A stretch of 64,000 nucleotides of DNA from Sphingomonas taxi (GCA_003243195.1 QFQI01000005.1:62001-126000); one strand, 5' to 3'; positions 7,779 to 16,350 are shown, numbered from the stretch's first letter. Program-made: numbers and translations. The notes: generated from the letters alone by a model not told the origin.

Positions 7779-9058
7779 TCACCGCGCCGCTCGGCAAGCA
7801 GGCGCCTGGCGGCGTCTTCGTTGATGGTCCGCTCGACCACCATCTGGCGCGCGATCTCGGCAACTTCGTCACCGCTCGCGCCCGCCGCGAAGGCGATGTT
7901 GTGCGCGTGAAGCGACATATGGCCCTTCTGGATACCATCGGTCGCCAGCGCCTTCATCGCGCCGAAATTCTGCGCCAGCCCAACCGCGGCGATGATCCGC
8001 GCCAGTCCCTCCGCCGATGTCACCTGCAGGATCGCCAGCAGCGCCCGTGCGGTCGGATGGATCTTCACCGCGCCGCCCACCAGGCCAACCGCCAGCGGCA
8101 GCTCGATCGTGCCGGCCAGGTCGCCGGCGGTGGTCACCTCCCAGGTGGACAGGCTGCGATAGCGGCCGGTGCGCGCGGCGAAGGCATGCGCGCCGGCCTC
8201 CACCGCGCGCGTGTCGTTGCCGGTCGCGAGCACGACGGCCGAGACGCCGTTCATGATCCCCTTGTTGTGGGTCGCGGCGCGATAGGGGTCGTTGTCGGCG
8301 AACTCATAGGCGGCGACCATCGCATCGCGGACGTGTTCGCCCCCGATCGCCGCGCACGGCCACACCGCCCGCGCACGGGCGACGCGGCGGTCGGCGAGGT
8401 TGGACAGGATGCGCAGCAATGTGCGCCCGCCGGTCCACCGCGCGATATGCGGCGCAAGACGCTCCGCCATGGTGTTGACCGCATTGGCTCCCATGGCGTC
8501 GCGCGTGTCGACGACGACATGGGTGATGACCATCGTCCCGGCGGGCGTGTCGATGACGCGCACATCCAGCGACCGAAAGCCGCCGCCCAGCCGGACGAGC
8601 GTGGGATCGCAGGCGTCGCAGATTTCGGCGATGTCGGCCTGACGCTCAAGGATCATCAGCCGGGCATTCCGCGGGTCGGCCACGTCCAGCAACTGGACCT
8701 GCGCGATCATCTCGGTGCCGGACATCGAGGTGATGAAGCCGCCGCCATCATAGCATTGGCGGGCCGAATTGCCGACCGCGGCCACCACCGACGATTCCTC
8801 GGTAGCCATCGGGACCAGCACGTCGCGGCCATCGATCAGCAGGTTGGCCGCGATCCCCACGGGAATGGCGATCGTCGTGACGTAGTTCTCGATCATGTGG
8901 TCGCCGAGTTCGGCATCGATATTGGAAGGACGAAGCAGTTGCGCGCGCGCGTCGTCGGACAGGCCAGCGAAGTCGGCGACGCGATCAATACGCTGTTCCG
9001 CCGTCCATGTGTGGAAACCGGATATCCGCGAGCTTCCACCTGTTGCTGCCTCGGTCAC
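7775..9058 (-). CDS. mvaA: Hydroxymethylglutaryl-CoA reductase, class II (degradative)
   Basis: Class II HMG-CoA reductase; in mevalonate-degrading bacteria it oxidises mevalonate plus CoA to HMG-CoA with NAD+. Catalytic residues of the family are visible: Glu57 in ENYVTTIAIPVG, Lys in HNKGIMNGVSAVV, Asp in TGNDTRA and the C-terminal His in KGHMSLHAHN. I chose GTG at 9058: AGGGGTGG lies 5 bases before it, it gives the typical SRISGFHTWTAEQR N-terminus, and the 427-residue product matches the roughly 428 of the P. mevalonii enzyme. An in-frame ATG at 9142 adds 28 atypical residues. A promoter-like TTGTAC-17-TAAAGT lies upstream, and mocR is divergent. A biosynthetic role is unlikely because no other mevalonate-pathway gene is present. 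Confidence 0.95.
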   Translation of the reverse strand: MTEAATGGSSRISGFHTWTAEQRIDRVADFAGLSDDARAQLLRPSNIDAELGDHMIENYVTTIAIPVGIAANLLIDGRDVLVPMATEESSVVAAVGNSARQCYDGGGFITSMSGTEMIAQVQLLDVADPRNARLMILERQADIAEICDACDPTLVRLGGGFRSLDVRVIDTPAGTMVITHVVVDTRDAMGANAVNTMAERLAPHIARWTGGRTLLRILSNLADRRVARARAVWPCAAIGGEHVRDAMVAAYEFADNDPYRAATHNKGIMNGVSAVVLATGNDTRAVEAGAHAFAARTGRYRSLSTWEVTTAGDLAGTIELPLAVGLVGGAVKIHPTARALLAILQVTSAEGLARIIAAVGLAQNFGAMKALATDGIQKGHMSLHAHNIAFAAGASGDEVAEIARQMVVERTINEDAARRLLAERRGE

Positions 9059-9145
9059 TGACGCCACCCCTGATCGCGAGCAGGATCCGCCGGTCGGACC
9101 TTGCCTCTCCTGTCGGCCCCATGACCGCCGGTGCATCGACATTAG

Positions 9146-9174
9146 ACTTTACGGACCCGGCGAAGCAGGTACAA
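9146..9174 (-). promoter_or_regulatory. Predicted mvaA promoter
   Basis: On the minus strand TTGTAC (9174-9169) and TAAAGT (9151-9146) are separated by 17 bp. The -35 hexamer lies inside the repeated AATTGTACCT element, so a protein bound there would compete with or assist RNA polymerase. The region also serves the divergent mocR gene. Confidence 0.4.
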
Positions 9175-9176
9175 TT
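9167..9176 (+). promoter_or_regulatory. AGGTACAATT element, copy 2 (mvaA/mocR intergenic)
   Basis: AGGTACAATT in the divergent promoter region, identical to the copy upstream of the TonB receptor. A second GGTA box (GGTAGT, from 9200) follows in the same orientation 32 bp away, the kind of spaced direct repeat used by some MocR regulators such as GabR. A CTACC (9186-9190) / GGTAG (9200-9204) inverted repeat is also present. Confidence 0.45.
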
Positions 9177-9222
9177 ACGAACGATCTACCGGGGACACAG
9201 GTAGTGTTCTGAAGGACGGTCG

Positions 9223-10593
9223 ATGTCGCCGCAGCCGCTGAAGATCGATCTGATCATCAACAGCATCGTCATGCAGCTACGCACCGGCACGCTGCGCCGG
9301 GGTCAGCGGCTGCCCTCGATCCGCGAGGAAGCGCAGCGTTTCGGCGTCAGCAAGAACACCATCGTCGAGGCGTACCTGCGCCTTGTCGGTCAGGGCATCC
9401 TCCAGGCAAGGCCAGGATCCGGCTATTATGTGGCGCGCGAGCCGGCACCGTCCGGCTCCAACAGCGGTTTGCCCCGCGCCGCCGCCAGCGATCGCATGTC
9501 GCTCCTGTCGGAACAGCTCGACCGGCGGCTGCCGATCCGGCCCGGCGACGGCCGCCCGCCCTCCGAATGGCTGGAAACGTCCGAACTGCGCCGCTACCTC
9601 GCCTATCAGCGATTCCAGGAGGGCGATTCCTACAATTCCAGTTGGGGTCACGCGCCGCTCCGCGACCGGTTGCGTGGCGCGCTCGCGGAGCGCGGCATCT
9701 CCTGCGAGGACGAGCAGTTGTTCATGACGCACGGTGCGAACCATGCGATGGATCTCATCATTCGCCGCCACGTCGCGCCGGGCGACGCGGTGCTGGTCGA
9801 CGACCCGGGCTATTATCCGCTGCTGGCGAAACTGGCGCTGGCCGGCGCCAGGACGATCGGCGTCGCCCGTACCCACGACGGGCCTGACATAGCCGATCTG
9901 GAGGCGAAGACGCGCGCCAGCGGAGCGCGGCTGTTCTTCACCCAGTCGCTGGCGCAGAATCCGACCGGCGGGTCCATCACGCTGGGGGCGGCCTATGCCA
10001 TGCTGCGGATCGCCAACGCGGCCGACATGCTGATCGTCGAGGACGATCCCTTCGCCGACATCCTGCCGTATTCGGCGCCCCGGCTGGCGGCGCTCGATCA
10101 GTTGAACCGCGTCATCTACATCGGCACGTTTTCCAAGACGCTCGCCGCCAGTCTGCGTTGCGGCTACATCGCGGCGTCGGCGACGCTGGCGGCCGAGCTC
10201 AACGAACTCAAGATCATCACCACCGTCTCCACCTCCGCCCATGACGAGCGGCTGATCTTCCAGTTGATCGAGAACGGCCATTACCTGAAGCACCTGCGCC
10301 GGCTGCGCGCCCGGTCGAGCAAGGCGACGGTGGACAGCGTCGCCGCGCTGGAGGCGATCGGCTTCGATGTCCGCCGGCCGATCGGCGGCGGTTTCTACCT
10401 GTGGATCGACCTGCCCGACCACATGGGCGGCGACGAGATCGTTCACGCGGCGGCCGATCAGGGCATCTTCATCGCGCCCGCCGCCAACTTCTCGACCACG
10501 CCCGATCCGCGCCCCGGGATGCGGGTCAACGTCGCATATGGCAGCAACCCGACCTTCCTCGCCTGGCTGAAGGATGCCGCGCGCCGCCCGTGA
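9223..10593 (+). CDS. MocR family transcriptional regulator (GntR HTH fused to PLP aminotransferase-like domain)
   Basis: A 456-residue regulator. Residues 1-75 form a GntR-type winged helix (LRRGQRLPSIREEAQRFGVSKNTIVEAYLRL), and residues about 110-450 a class I aminotransferase fold. The PLP-binding Lys is kept (Lys305 in TFSKTLAAS), so it can probably bind PLP and sense an amino-acid-like ligand. AAGGA lies 8 bases before the ATG. It is divergent from mvaA and ends 5 bases before the end of the enoyl-CoA hydratase gene, so it sits between the two catabolic operons and is their likely regulator. AGGTACARTY sites upstream of three leftward transcription units are candidate targets. Ligand unknown. 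Confidence 0.92.
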   Translation: MSPQPLKIDLIINSIVMQLRTGTLRRGQRLPSIREEAQRFGVSKNTIVEAYLRLVGQGILQARPGSGYYVAREPAPSGSNSGLPRAAASDRMSLLSEQLDRRLPIRPGDGRPPSEWLETSELRRYLAYQRFQEGDSYNSSWGHAPLRDRLRGALAERGISCEDEQLFMTHGANHAMDLIIRRHVAPGDAVLVDDPGYYPLLAKLALAGARTIGVARTHDGPDIADLEAKTRASGARLFFTQSLAQNPTGGSITLGAAYAMLRIANAADMLIVEDDPFADILPYSAPRLAALDQLNRVIYIGTFSKTLAASLRCGYIAASATLAAELNELKIITTVSTSAHDERLIFQLIENGHYLKHLRRLRARSSKATVDSVAALEAIGFDVRRPIGGGFYLWIDLPDHMGGDEIVHAAADQGIFIAPAANFSTTPDPRPGMRVNVAYGSNPTFLAWLKDAARRP

Positions 10594-10598
10594 CGGCT

Positions 10599-11354
10599 TC
10601 AGCCGCGTTCCCGGCCGGCGAAGCGTGACAGCGAACGTCTGGCCGCGTCGCTGGTGAAGGTGCGCTGCCCCAGCGCGGCCTCACGGGCGAACGCCTCCGC
10701 GCTCGGCAGGTCGTGCAGCGTCAGCGCCGCCTCCTTGATCGTCTGCACGGCGAGCGGGCTCTTCGCCGCGATGTCGGCGGCCAGCGCGATCGCCGCCGGC
10801 TCCACCTCGCCGGCCGGAAGCACGCGATTGACCACGCCCCACGCCAGCAGCTCGGCGGCCGAGAAGCGCCGGCCGGACAGCATCAGCTCCATCGCATGCG
10901 CATAGGCGATCTGCCGCGTCAGCCGCACCAGCGTGCCGCCGGCGGGAACGAAGCCATGATCGACCTCGGGCAACTGGAACACCGCATCCTCGGCCACGAT
11001 GCGGATATCGGTGCCCAGCATGAATTCGAACCCCCCGCCGATGCACAGGCCGCGCACCGCCGCGATGATCGGCTTGTAGAAACCGCCATCCTTGAGGTGG
11101 GCCGGGTTCCAGGCGCTGATGTCGAACCGGCCCGACGACAGCGCCGGAATGGATTCGGTCAGGTCAGCCCCGACGCAGAACGCGCGGCTTCCCGCGCCGG
11201 CCAGCACGACGGCGTTGATGCGGTCGTCCCGCCCGATCTCCCGGAACGCCCGCCCCAGATCGTCGTACATGCCAAGGGTCAGCGCGTTCAGCTTCTCGGG
11301 CCGCGCGAACCTGACGATCGCGACCGCGCCATCCTGAACGATGTCGATACCCAT
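10599..11354 (-). CDS. Enoyl-CoA hydratase/isomerase (crotonase family)
   Basis: A 251-residue crotonase-fold enzyme that adds water to, or isomerises, an enoyl-CoA in the cytosol. Both hydratase glutamates are present, Glu110 (IGGGFE) and Glu130 (FQLPEVDHG), with the 20-residue spacing of Glu144/Glu164 in rat enoyl-CoA hydratase, so genuine hydratase activity is likely. The oxyanion-hole segments FCVGADL and IGGGF are intact. It is the last gene of the leftward operon led by the CoA-transferase, 27 bp after the esterase, and converges with mocR. In this island it could hydrate an anhydromevalonyl- or methylglutaconyl-type CoA ester, which is inference. Confidence 0.92.
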   Translation of the reverse strand: MGIDIVQDGAVAIVRFARPEKLNALTLGMYDDLGRAFREIGRDDRINAVVLAGAGSRAFCVGADLTESIPALSSGRFDISAWNPAHLKDGGFYKPIIAAVRGLCIGGGFEFMLGTDIRIVAEDAVFQLPEVDHGFVPAGGTLVRLTRQIAYAHAMELMLSGRRFSAAELLAWGVVNRVLPAGEVEPAAIALAADIAAKSPLAVQTIKEAALTLHDLPSAEAFAREAALGQRTFTSDAARRSLSRFAGRERG

Positions 11355-11381
11355 GTCCCGCTCCCGTTCTCGTGGCGCCCC

Positions 11382-12329
11382 TCAGGCCGACAGCCTGTTG
11401 CGAATGAACGATGCCCCCTCGGCGATCGCCGCCCTGGCCACCGCGGATATCGACATGGCCTCCAGGAAACTGTGGATCGCCCCGGGATAAACCCGGCCAT
11501 GCGTCTCGACGCCGAACCTCGTCAGATGCGCCGCCATGGCGATCCCCTGCTCGGCCAGGATGTCGCACTCCGCGGTCGCCAGAAAGACCGGGGGAAAGCC
11601 GGTGAGGTCGGCTTTCAGTGCATAGACCTGCGGATCGTCGGCCGCGGTGGCGCCGTTCAGGTAATTGCCATAATATTCATACGCCTCCTCGCGATTCATG
11701 ATCGCGTCGGGGCCGCCATGCGCGGCTTCCGCCTCATCGGAGATCGTGTCCGAATAGCCGCCGTAATTGGCGAGGATCCCGCGGATGAGCGCGGACTTCC
11801 CCAACGCGCGCAGCCGTTGCACCAGCGCAAAGGACATGTTCGCCCCAGCGGAATCGCCGCCCAGCGCCAACCGCCGCGCATCGACGCCCAGCTCCGCGCC
11901 ATGCCGCTCCAGCCACAGCAACAGCGCCTCGATCCGGTCCAGCGCGACCGGATATTTGTGCTCGGGCGCCAGCGGATAGTCGACGCCCAGCACGGCGACG
12001 CCCGCCTGTTCGGCATATTCGCGCATCAGCCGATCGTGCGAGTCGATCGAAAACAGCGTGAACCCGCCGCCGTGGAGGTAGACCAGGGTGGGCGCCGGCT
12101 CCGTCACGCCCGCGGGGACATGCAGCCGGATCCTGAGAGCACCGGCGCCGGGATCGAACTGCCGCTCGATCGTGCGCGCCATGGCCGGACCTCCGATGTT
12201 CCACCGCGCGCGCACCGCATCGGCCACGCGCCGGCGGTCGGCGTAGCTCAGGCTTTCGAACGGCGGATAATCGGCCCATCCCGCGCGCAGCGTCGCAAGA
12301 AACAGGCGCAGTTCTGGATCGATCGTCAT
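11382..12329 (-). CDS. Alpha/beta hydrolase, hormone-sensitive-lipase family esterase
   Basis: A 315-residue cytosolic esterase of the HSL/acetyl-esterase type. The HGGG oxyanion motif lies at 86-89 and the nucleophile Ser160 in GGDSAGANM. The acid follows in TAECDILAEQG and the His in GAIHSF. No signal peptide is visible. It is 43 bp downstream of the MFS gene and 27 bp upstream of the enoyl-CoA hydratase, so in the same operon. Together with the periplasmic hydrolase at 4750-6036 it gives the island two esterases, suggesting an ester-linked substrate handled in two compartments. Confidence 0.92.
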   Translation of the reverse strand: MTIDPELRLFLATLRAGWADYPPFESLSYADRRRVADAVRARWNIGGPAMARTIERQFDPGAGALRIRLHVPAGVTEPAPTLVYLHGGGFTLFSIDSHDRLMREYAEQAGVAVLGVDYPLAPEHKYPVALDRIEALLLWLERHGAELGVDARRLALGGDSAGANMSFALVQRLRALGKSALIRGILANYGGYSDTISDEAEAAHGGPDAIMNREEAYEYYGNYLNGATAADDPQVYALKADLTGFPPVFLATAECDILAEQGIAMAAHLTRFGVETHGRVYPGAIHSFLEAMSISAVARAAIAEGASFIRNRLSA

Positions 12330-12372
12330 TCGCTACATCCCGGACACTGGTTCGATGGGGGGGTGGATCGGA

Positions 12373-13638
12373 TCATTGCGCCACCTCGCGCAGCTCGCCA
12401 CGCACATGGCGCGCGGCGAGCACAAAGCCGATCACCGATATGAGCGACCCCAGCATCGCCATCAGCAGCGCGACCCTGAGCGAATCCTGTCCGAAGCCCG
12501 GCCGCAGCCAGTCGCTCGCGGTCCCCACGAACTGCGGTCCGAGGCCAAGGCCGACGATGTTGTCGATCAGGATCAGCGTCGCGATCGTGGTCGCGCGCAT
12601 GCGCAGCGGCACCAGCCGCTGGATGATCGCGATGACCGGACCGACAAAGGCCGCGGTCAGCGCCAGGATCGGGACGGCGGCGATCAACGTCGCGGTCGTG
12701 TCGTCGGACAGGAAGCATATCGGCGCGAGCGGCAGCGGCAGGAACGCGGCAATGGCCGGAATGTAGAGGTTCCAGCGGACGTCGCGGCGGCCCAGCCGGT
12801 CGGCCAGATGGCCGGATAGATAGGTCGCGATCGCACCGCCCGCGCCCGTTATCAGCGCGACCGCGAACCCGATCTGGCTCAGGTCCAGACCGTGCGACCG
12901 GGCGAGGAAGGCCGGGAAGAAGCCGAACACGCCATAGCCGGTGAAACAGGTCGCGCATGCCCCCAGCGCGGTGAACCGGAACGTCCTGCTCGCCCACAGG
13001 CGCGACAGCACGACGCGCAACGGCGGCGCATCCGCCATGTCCTCCGTGGCGTCGGATCGGCCGCGCGGCACGTCCGGCAAGGTGGCGAACAACAGGGCGA
13101 ACAGCAGCAGGCTGGGGACGCCGGCCAGCAGGAAGGCGGCGCGCCAGCCGAAATGGGTCGCGACGAGACCGCCCAGCGCGAACGCGACCAGGATGCCGAG
13201 GTTGGATCCGGTCGCATAGACGGCCTGCGCACGGGCGCGCTCGCCGGCGGGGTACAGGTCCGAGATCATCGACTGGCTCGCCGGCCCGGTTCCGGCCTCG
13301 CCGATCCCGGTCCAGATCCGCGCGACCGCCAGTTGCCAGAACTGGCCCACCAGCCCGCACAGCACGGTCATGGCGGAGAACAGGCCGAGAGAAACGCCGA
13401 TCAGCGTCTTACGGCTGATGCGATCCGCCAGCATGGCCATCGGCAACCCCATCACCGAGTAGAACAGCGCGAAGGTCGGTCCGATCAGCAGGCCCAGCGC
13501 GGCGTCCGAGACACCGAACTCCTCCTTGATGGGCTGCAAGAGGATCGAGAGGATCTGGCGGTCGATGAAATTGACCAGGTAGACGGCCGTCAGGATCGCC
13601 AGCACATAACGGCGCGTACGAACGCCGATGACGCTCAC
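12373..13638 (-). CDS. MFS transporter, spinster-like
   Basis: A 421-residue inner-membrane major facilitator with about 12 hydrophobic segments. The segment NFIDRQILSILLQPIKEEFGVSD and the loop MAMLADRISRKTLIG (MFS motif A) are typical of the spinster-like proteins common in sphingomonads. I placed the start at GTG 13638, which overlaps the argE-like stop by 4 bases (GTGA) and begins just before the first membrane helix; the frame remains open further upstream but without transporter character. In the operon it is the probable inner-membrane importer for the compound or its fragments. Substrate unknown. Confidence 0.9.
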   Translation of the reverse strand: MSVIGVRTRRYVLAILTAVYLVNFIDRQILSILLQPIKEEFGVSDAALGLLIGPTFALFYSVMGLPMAMLADRISRKTLIGVSLGLFSAMTVLCGLVGQFWQLAVARIWTGIGEAGTGPASQSMISDLYPAGERARAQAVYATGSNLGILVAFALGGLVATHFGWRAAFLLAGVPSLLLFALLFATLPDVPRGRSDATEDMADAPPLRVVLSRLWASRTFRFTALGACATCFTGYGVFGFFPAFLARSHGLDLSQIGFAVALITGAGGAIATYLSGHLADRLGRRDVRWNLYIPAIAAFLPLPLAPICFLSDDTTATLIAAVPILALTAAFVGPVIAIIQRLVPLRMRATTIATLILIDNIVGLGLGPQFVGTASDWLRPGFGQDSLRVALLMAMLGSLISVIGFVLAARHVRGELREVAQ

Positions 13639-14810
13639 CGTGCCAGATCCTCGATCAGGCGCACGATCATCCGTCGTCCGGCCGCCAGTTGATCCAGCGT
13701 GATGAACTCGTTGGGCTGGTGCGCCTGCGCGATGGAGCCAGGGCCGCAGATGACGGTGGAGAAGCCCGCACGCTGGAATTGGCCGGCCTCGGCCACATAG
13801 GATACGGCGTGCCGCGCATTGGCGCCCAGCAGTCGCGCCAGCAATTGTGCGGCCTCTCCTTCGGGCTCCGGTCGCAACGGGGGGCCGTTCGACAGGATCT
13901 CGGTCGTGATCGAACAGTCGGGAAACCGCGCCTGCATCGCGGCCTCCAGCGTCGCGCCATGCTCCATGAACTCGGCGATCAGCGCTTGCGGATCGTCGCC
14001 GGGCGCGGGGCGGATGTCCCAGATGAACTGGCACCGTCCCGCCAGGATGTTCGGGGCTGTGCCGCCTTCGATCAGGCCGACGGTCAAGGTGGTATGCGCC
14101 GGACGCAGCTCGCCCTCCTCCTCGGGGCCGATCGCGGCGAGGCGCTGCGCCATCTCGTCGATCCTGGCGATCAGCCGCGCCGCGATCATGTTGGCGCTCA
14201 CGCCAAGATGGGTCAGGCCGGAATGCGCCTCATGGCCGATCACCGTCGTGCGCAGGCCGACGATGCCCTTGTGGCGGTCCACGATCCGCATCTCGGTCGG
14301 CTCGCCCACGATCACCGCGGCGGGCGGCTCCAGCCGCTCGACCAGTTCCGCGATCATCGCCGGCGCGCCCAGCAAGCCGACCTCCTCGTCGTAGGACAGG
14401 GCGAAGTGGACCGGACGGCGCAGGTTCGCGGCCAGCATCTCCGGGATCGCCGCCAGACCGATCGCGATGAAGGATTTCATGTCGGCGGTGCCACGGCCGA
14501 ACACCTTGCCATCGCGCACCGCGATCCGCCACGGGTCGCTCGACCAGGACTGGCCATCGACGGGCACCACGTCGGTATGCCCCGACAGGATCACCCCGCC
14601 CGGCGCGCGCGGGCCGACCGTGAAATAGAGGTTCGCCTTGGTGCCGTCGGCGTTGGGCACGCGATGCGCCACGATGCCGAAGCTGGCGACATGCTCCTCG
14701 ACGGCGTCCAGCAATGCGAGGTTCGAGTTACGCGAGGTGGTGTCGAAGCCCACCAGCCGCGACAGAAGCTCCAGCGTGGGGGCGAGGTCGGGGGCGACGT
14801 CGGCGGTCAT
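13635..14810 (-). CDS. argE: ArgE/M20 family deacylase (acetylornithine deacetylase-like)
   Basis: An M20 metallopeptidase-family enzyme most like acetylornithine deacetylase, removing an acyl group from the alpha-amine of ornithine-type substrates. Zinc-site motifs are intact: SGHTDVVPVDGQ, FGRGTADMKSF, YDEEVGLLG and GEPTEM; the C-terminal AHQPNEF carries the last His. Start choice: ATG at 14810, one base after the CoA-transferase stop, with AAGGGG about 10 bases upstream; ATG at 14819 is possible but has AAGGGG too close. No arginine biosynthesis gene is nearby, so in this operon it is more likely catabolic than biosynthetic. An N2-acetyl-ornithine-type substrate would fit the siderophore idea; the gene symbol marks family only. 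Confidence 0.88.
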   Translation of the reverse strand: MTADVAPDLAPTLELLSRLVGFDTTSRNSNLALLDAVEEHVASFGIVAHRVPNADGTKANLYFTVGPRAPGGVILSGHTDVVPVDGQSWSSDPWRIAVRDGKVFGRGTADMKSFIAIGLAAIPEMLAANLRRPVHFALSYDEEVGLLGAPAMIAELVERLEPPAAVIVGEPTEMRIVDRHKGIVGLRTTVIGHEAHSGLTHLGVSANMIAARLIARIDEMAQRLAAIGPEEEGELRPAHTTLTVGLIEGGTAPNILAGRCQFIWDIRPAPGDDPQALIAEFMEHGATLEAAMQARFPDCSITTEILSNGPPLRPEPEGEAAQLLARLLGANARHAVSYVAEAGQFQRAGFSTVICGPGSIAQAHQPNEFITLDQLAAGRRMIVRLIEDLAR

Positions 14811-14811
14811 C

Positions 14812-16056
14812 TCAGCCATTCCCCTTCGTGGGCGCAAGCGCGGCCATGGCGGCGGGCGACAGGCCCAGCATGCCGCGCAGCACCGCATCATTATGCTGCC
14901 CCAGGCCCGGCGCGGGTGCGTGCGGGCGGCGCGGGCCGTTCGACAGCTTGATCGGCGAACCAAGCATCTCCACCATGCGGCTTCCGATCGGGACATCCAC
15001 GATCATCTCGCGATGGCGGACGTGCGGATCGGCGACCACCTCGGCAATGGACTTGATCGCGCTCAGCGGCACCTTGTCCGCCGCCATCGTCTCCAGTTCG
15101 GCCTTGGTATGGCGCGCGAACCAGCGGTCCAGCAGCGGCCGGACGATCGCTTCGTACGTGTCGGGCGCGAACCGCTTCTCCATCGTGTCGATGCGCGGAT
15201 CCCGTGCATGTTCGGGTTCGCCGAACAGCGCGCAGGTCACCGCCCAGAACTTGTCGGTATAGCCGCCGAAGAACACATAGCCGTCCGCGCACGGGAACTG
15301 GCCATAAGGGCGCACGAAGGGATGGTCGTTGCCGAGCGGCCCGGCGACTTCCTTGTCCACCGTATAGCGGACGACGGCACTCTCGGTCAGCGACAGGACG
15401 GCATCCTGCTGCGAGATGTCGACGATCTGGCCGATGCCGGTGCGTTCGGCCTCGCGCAGCGCCGCCAGCGTTCCGGTCGCCGCATAGAGCGAGGCGGACA
15501 GGTCGCCGATGATCGTACCGACACGCACCGGCGGCTGATCGGGATAACCGTTCATCGACCACAGGCCGCCGGCGGCCTGCCCGCTGTTGTCATATCCCGG
15601 GCGACTGGCGCTCGGCCCCGTCCGGCCGAAACCGCTGATCGCGGTATAGACCAGCGCGGGATTGGCGGCGCGCAGCACGTCATACCCCACGCCCAGGCGA
15701 TCCATCACCCCCGGGCGAAAATTCTCGATGAGGATGTGCGCCTGCCGGACCAGTGCCAGCAACGCCTCGCGCGCGGCCTCCAGCCGCAGGTCGAGCGTTA
15801 TGCCGTGCTTGTTGCGGTTATATTGCGCATAGAAGGCGCTGGACGGTCCACTGGCGGTGTCGACCATCGGCGGGAAGGTACGGGTGTAGTCGGGGTCGGC
15901 GGGATTCTCGATCTTGATGACCGTCGCGCCCATGTCGGCCAGCATCATCGCGCAATAGGGACCGGCCACGACGCGCGTGATATCCAGGACGACGATCCCC
16001 GACAGCGGCCCGCCTCGGCCGGCCGCGTCCTGACCCTCGATGCCCTGCTCGCTCAT
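14812..16056 (-). CDS. CaiB/BaiF family CoA-transferase (class III)
   Basis: A roughly 414-residue class III CoA-transferase, which activates a carboxylic acid by moving CoA from a donor thioester. The N-terminal LSGIVVLDITRVVAGPYCAMMLADMGATVIKIE, the YNRNKHGITLDL stretch and the catalytic Asp in IGDLSASLYAATG are family hallmarks. Three in-frame ATGs exist (16092, 16065, 16056). I prefer 16056 because AAGGGA lies 9 bases upstream; the 16092 ATG has no ribosome binding site. It heads a five-gene leftward operon (CoA-transferase, ArgE-like, MFS, esterase, enoyl-CoA hydratase). Acid activation followed by hydration would feed the HMG-CoA reductase/lyase branch. Confidence 0.92.
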   Translation of the reverse strand: MSEQGIEGQDAAGRGGPLSGIVVLDITRVVAGPYCAMMLADMGATVIKIENPADPDYTRTFPPMVDTASGPSSAFYAQYNRNKHGITLDLRLEAAREALLALVRQAHILIENFRPGVMDRLGVGYDVLRAANPALVYTAISGFGRTGPSASRPGYDNSGQAAGGLWSMNGYPDQPPVRVGTIIGDLSASLYAATGTLAALREAERTGIGQIVDISQQDAVLSLTESAVVRYTVDKEVAGPLGNDHPFVRPYGQFPCADGYVFFGGYTDKFWAVTCALFGEPEHARDPRIDTMEKRFAPDTYEAIVRPLLDRWFARHTKAELETMAADKVPLSAIKSIAEVVADPHVRHREMIVDVPIGSRMVEMLGSPIKLSNGPRRPHAPAPGLGQHNDAVLRGMLGLSPAAMAALAPTKGNG

Positions 16057-16308
16057 CTCCGGCATTCCCTTTCCATAGGACGTGTCGCCCATCGCATGGA
16101 CGCGCGGATGCCGCCGCCTCCCGGACGCCCGATCCCGTCGTGCCTCCGGCAGACGATCCCGACACGAAGGTCAGCATAAAGCGCACGGTCCCGGCGACAA
16201 GTCCGCGCACCGTCCGGCTCCAGCGCGTGTCGGTTCTATTCACGTCAGCTTGTCAGGTTTGAGCGCTCTGCGGGGAAGCGCCGCCAGCAACGATGCCTCA
16301 CCCCCGGC

Positions 16309-16321
16309 GATGATAATCACT
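16309..16321 (+). promoter_or_regulatory. Fur-box-like element GATGATAATCACT
   Basis: ATGATAATCA matches ten consecutive bases of the core of the classical 19-bp Fur box. It is 18 bases from the GATAGTGACGAT copy. Similarity seen directly; iron control is inferred. Confidence 0.35.
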
Positions 16322-16338
16322 CGTTAGATCAATAACCT

Positions 16339-16350
16339 ATCGTCACTATC
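16339..16350 (-). promoter_or_regulatory. GATAGTGACGAT element, copy 3
   Basis: On the minus strand GATAGTGACGAT, identical to the copy upstream of the TonB receptor (2898-2909). It lies about 280 bp upstream of the CoA-transferase start. Its orientation relative to the gene is opposite to copies 1 and 2, as expected for a repressor or activator site rather than a core promoter. Confidence 0.4.

Noticed and set aside
13639..14034. Upstream extension of the MFS transporter frame
   Set aside because: Basic, non-helical translation antisense in character within the argE-like gene; GTG at 13638 fits the first membrane helix.
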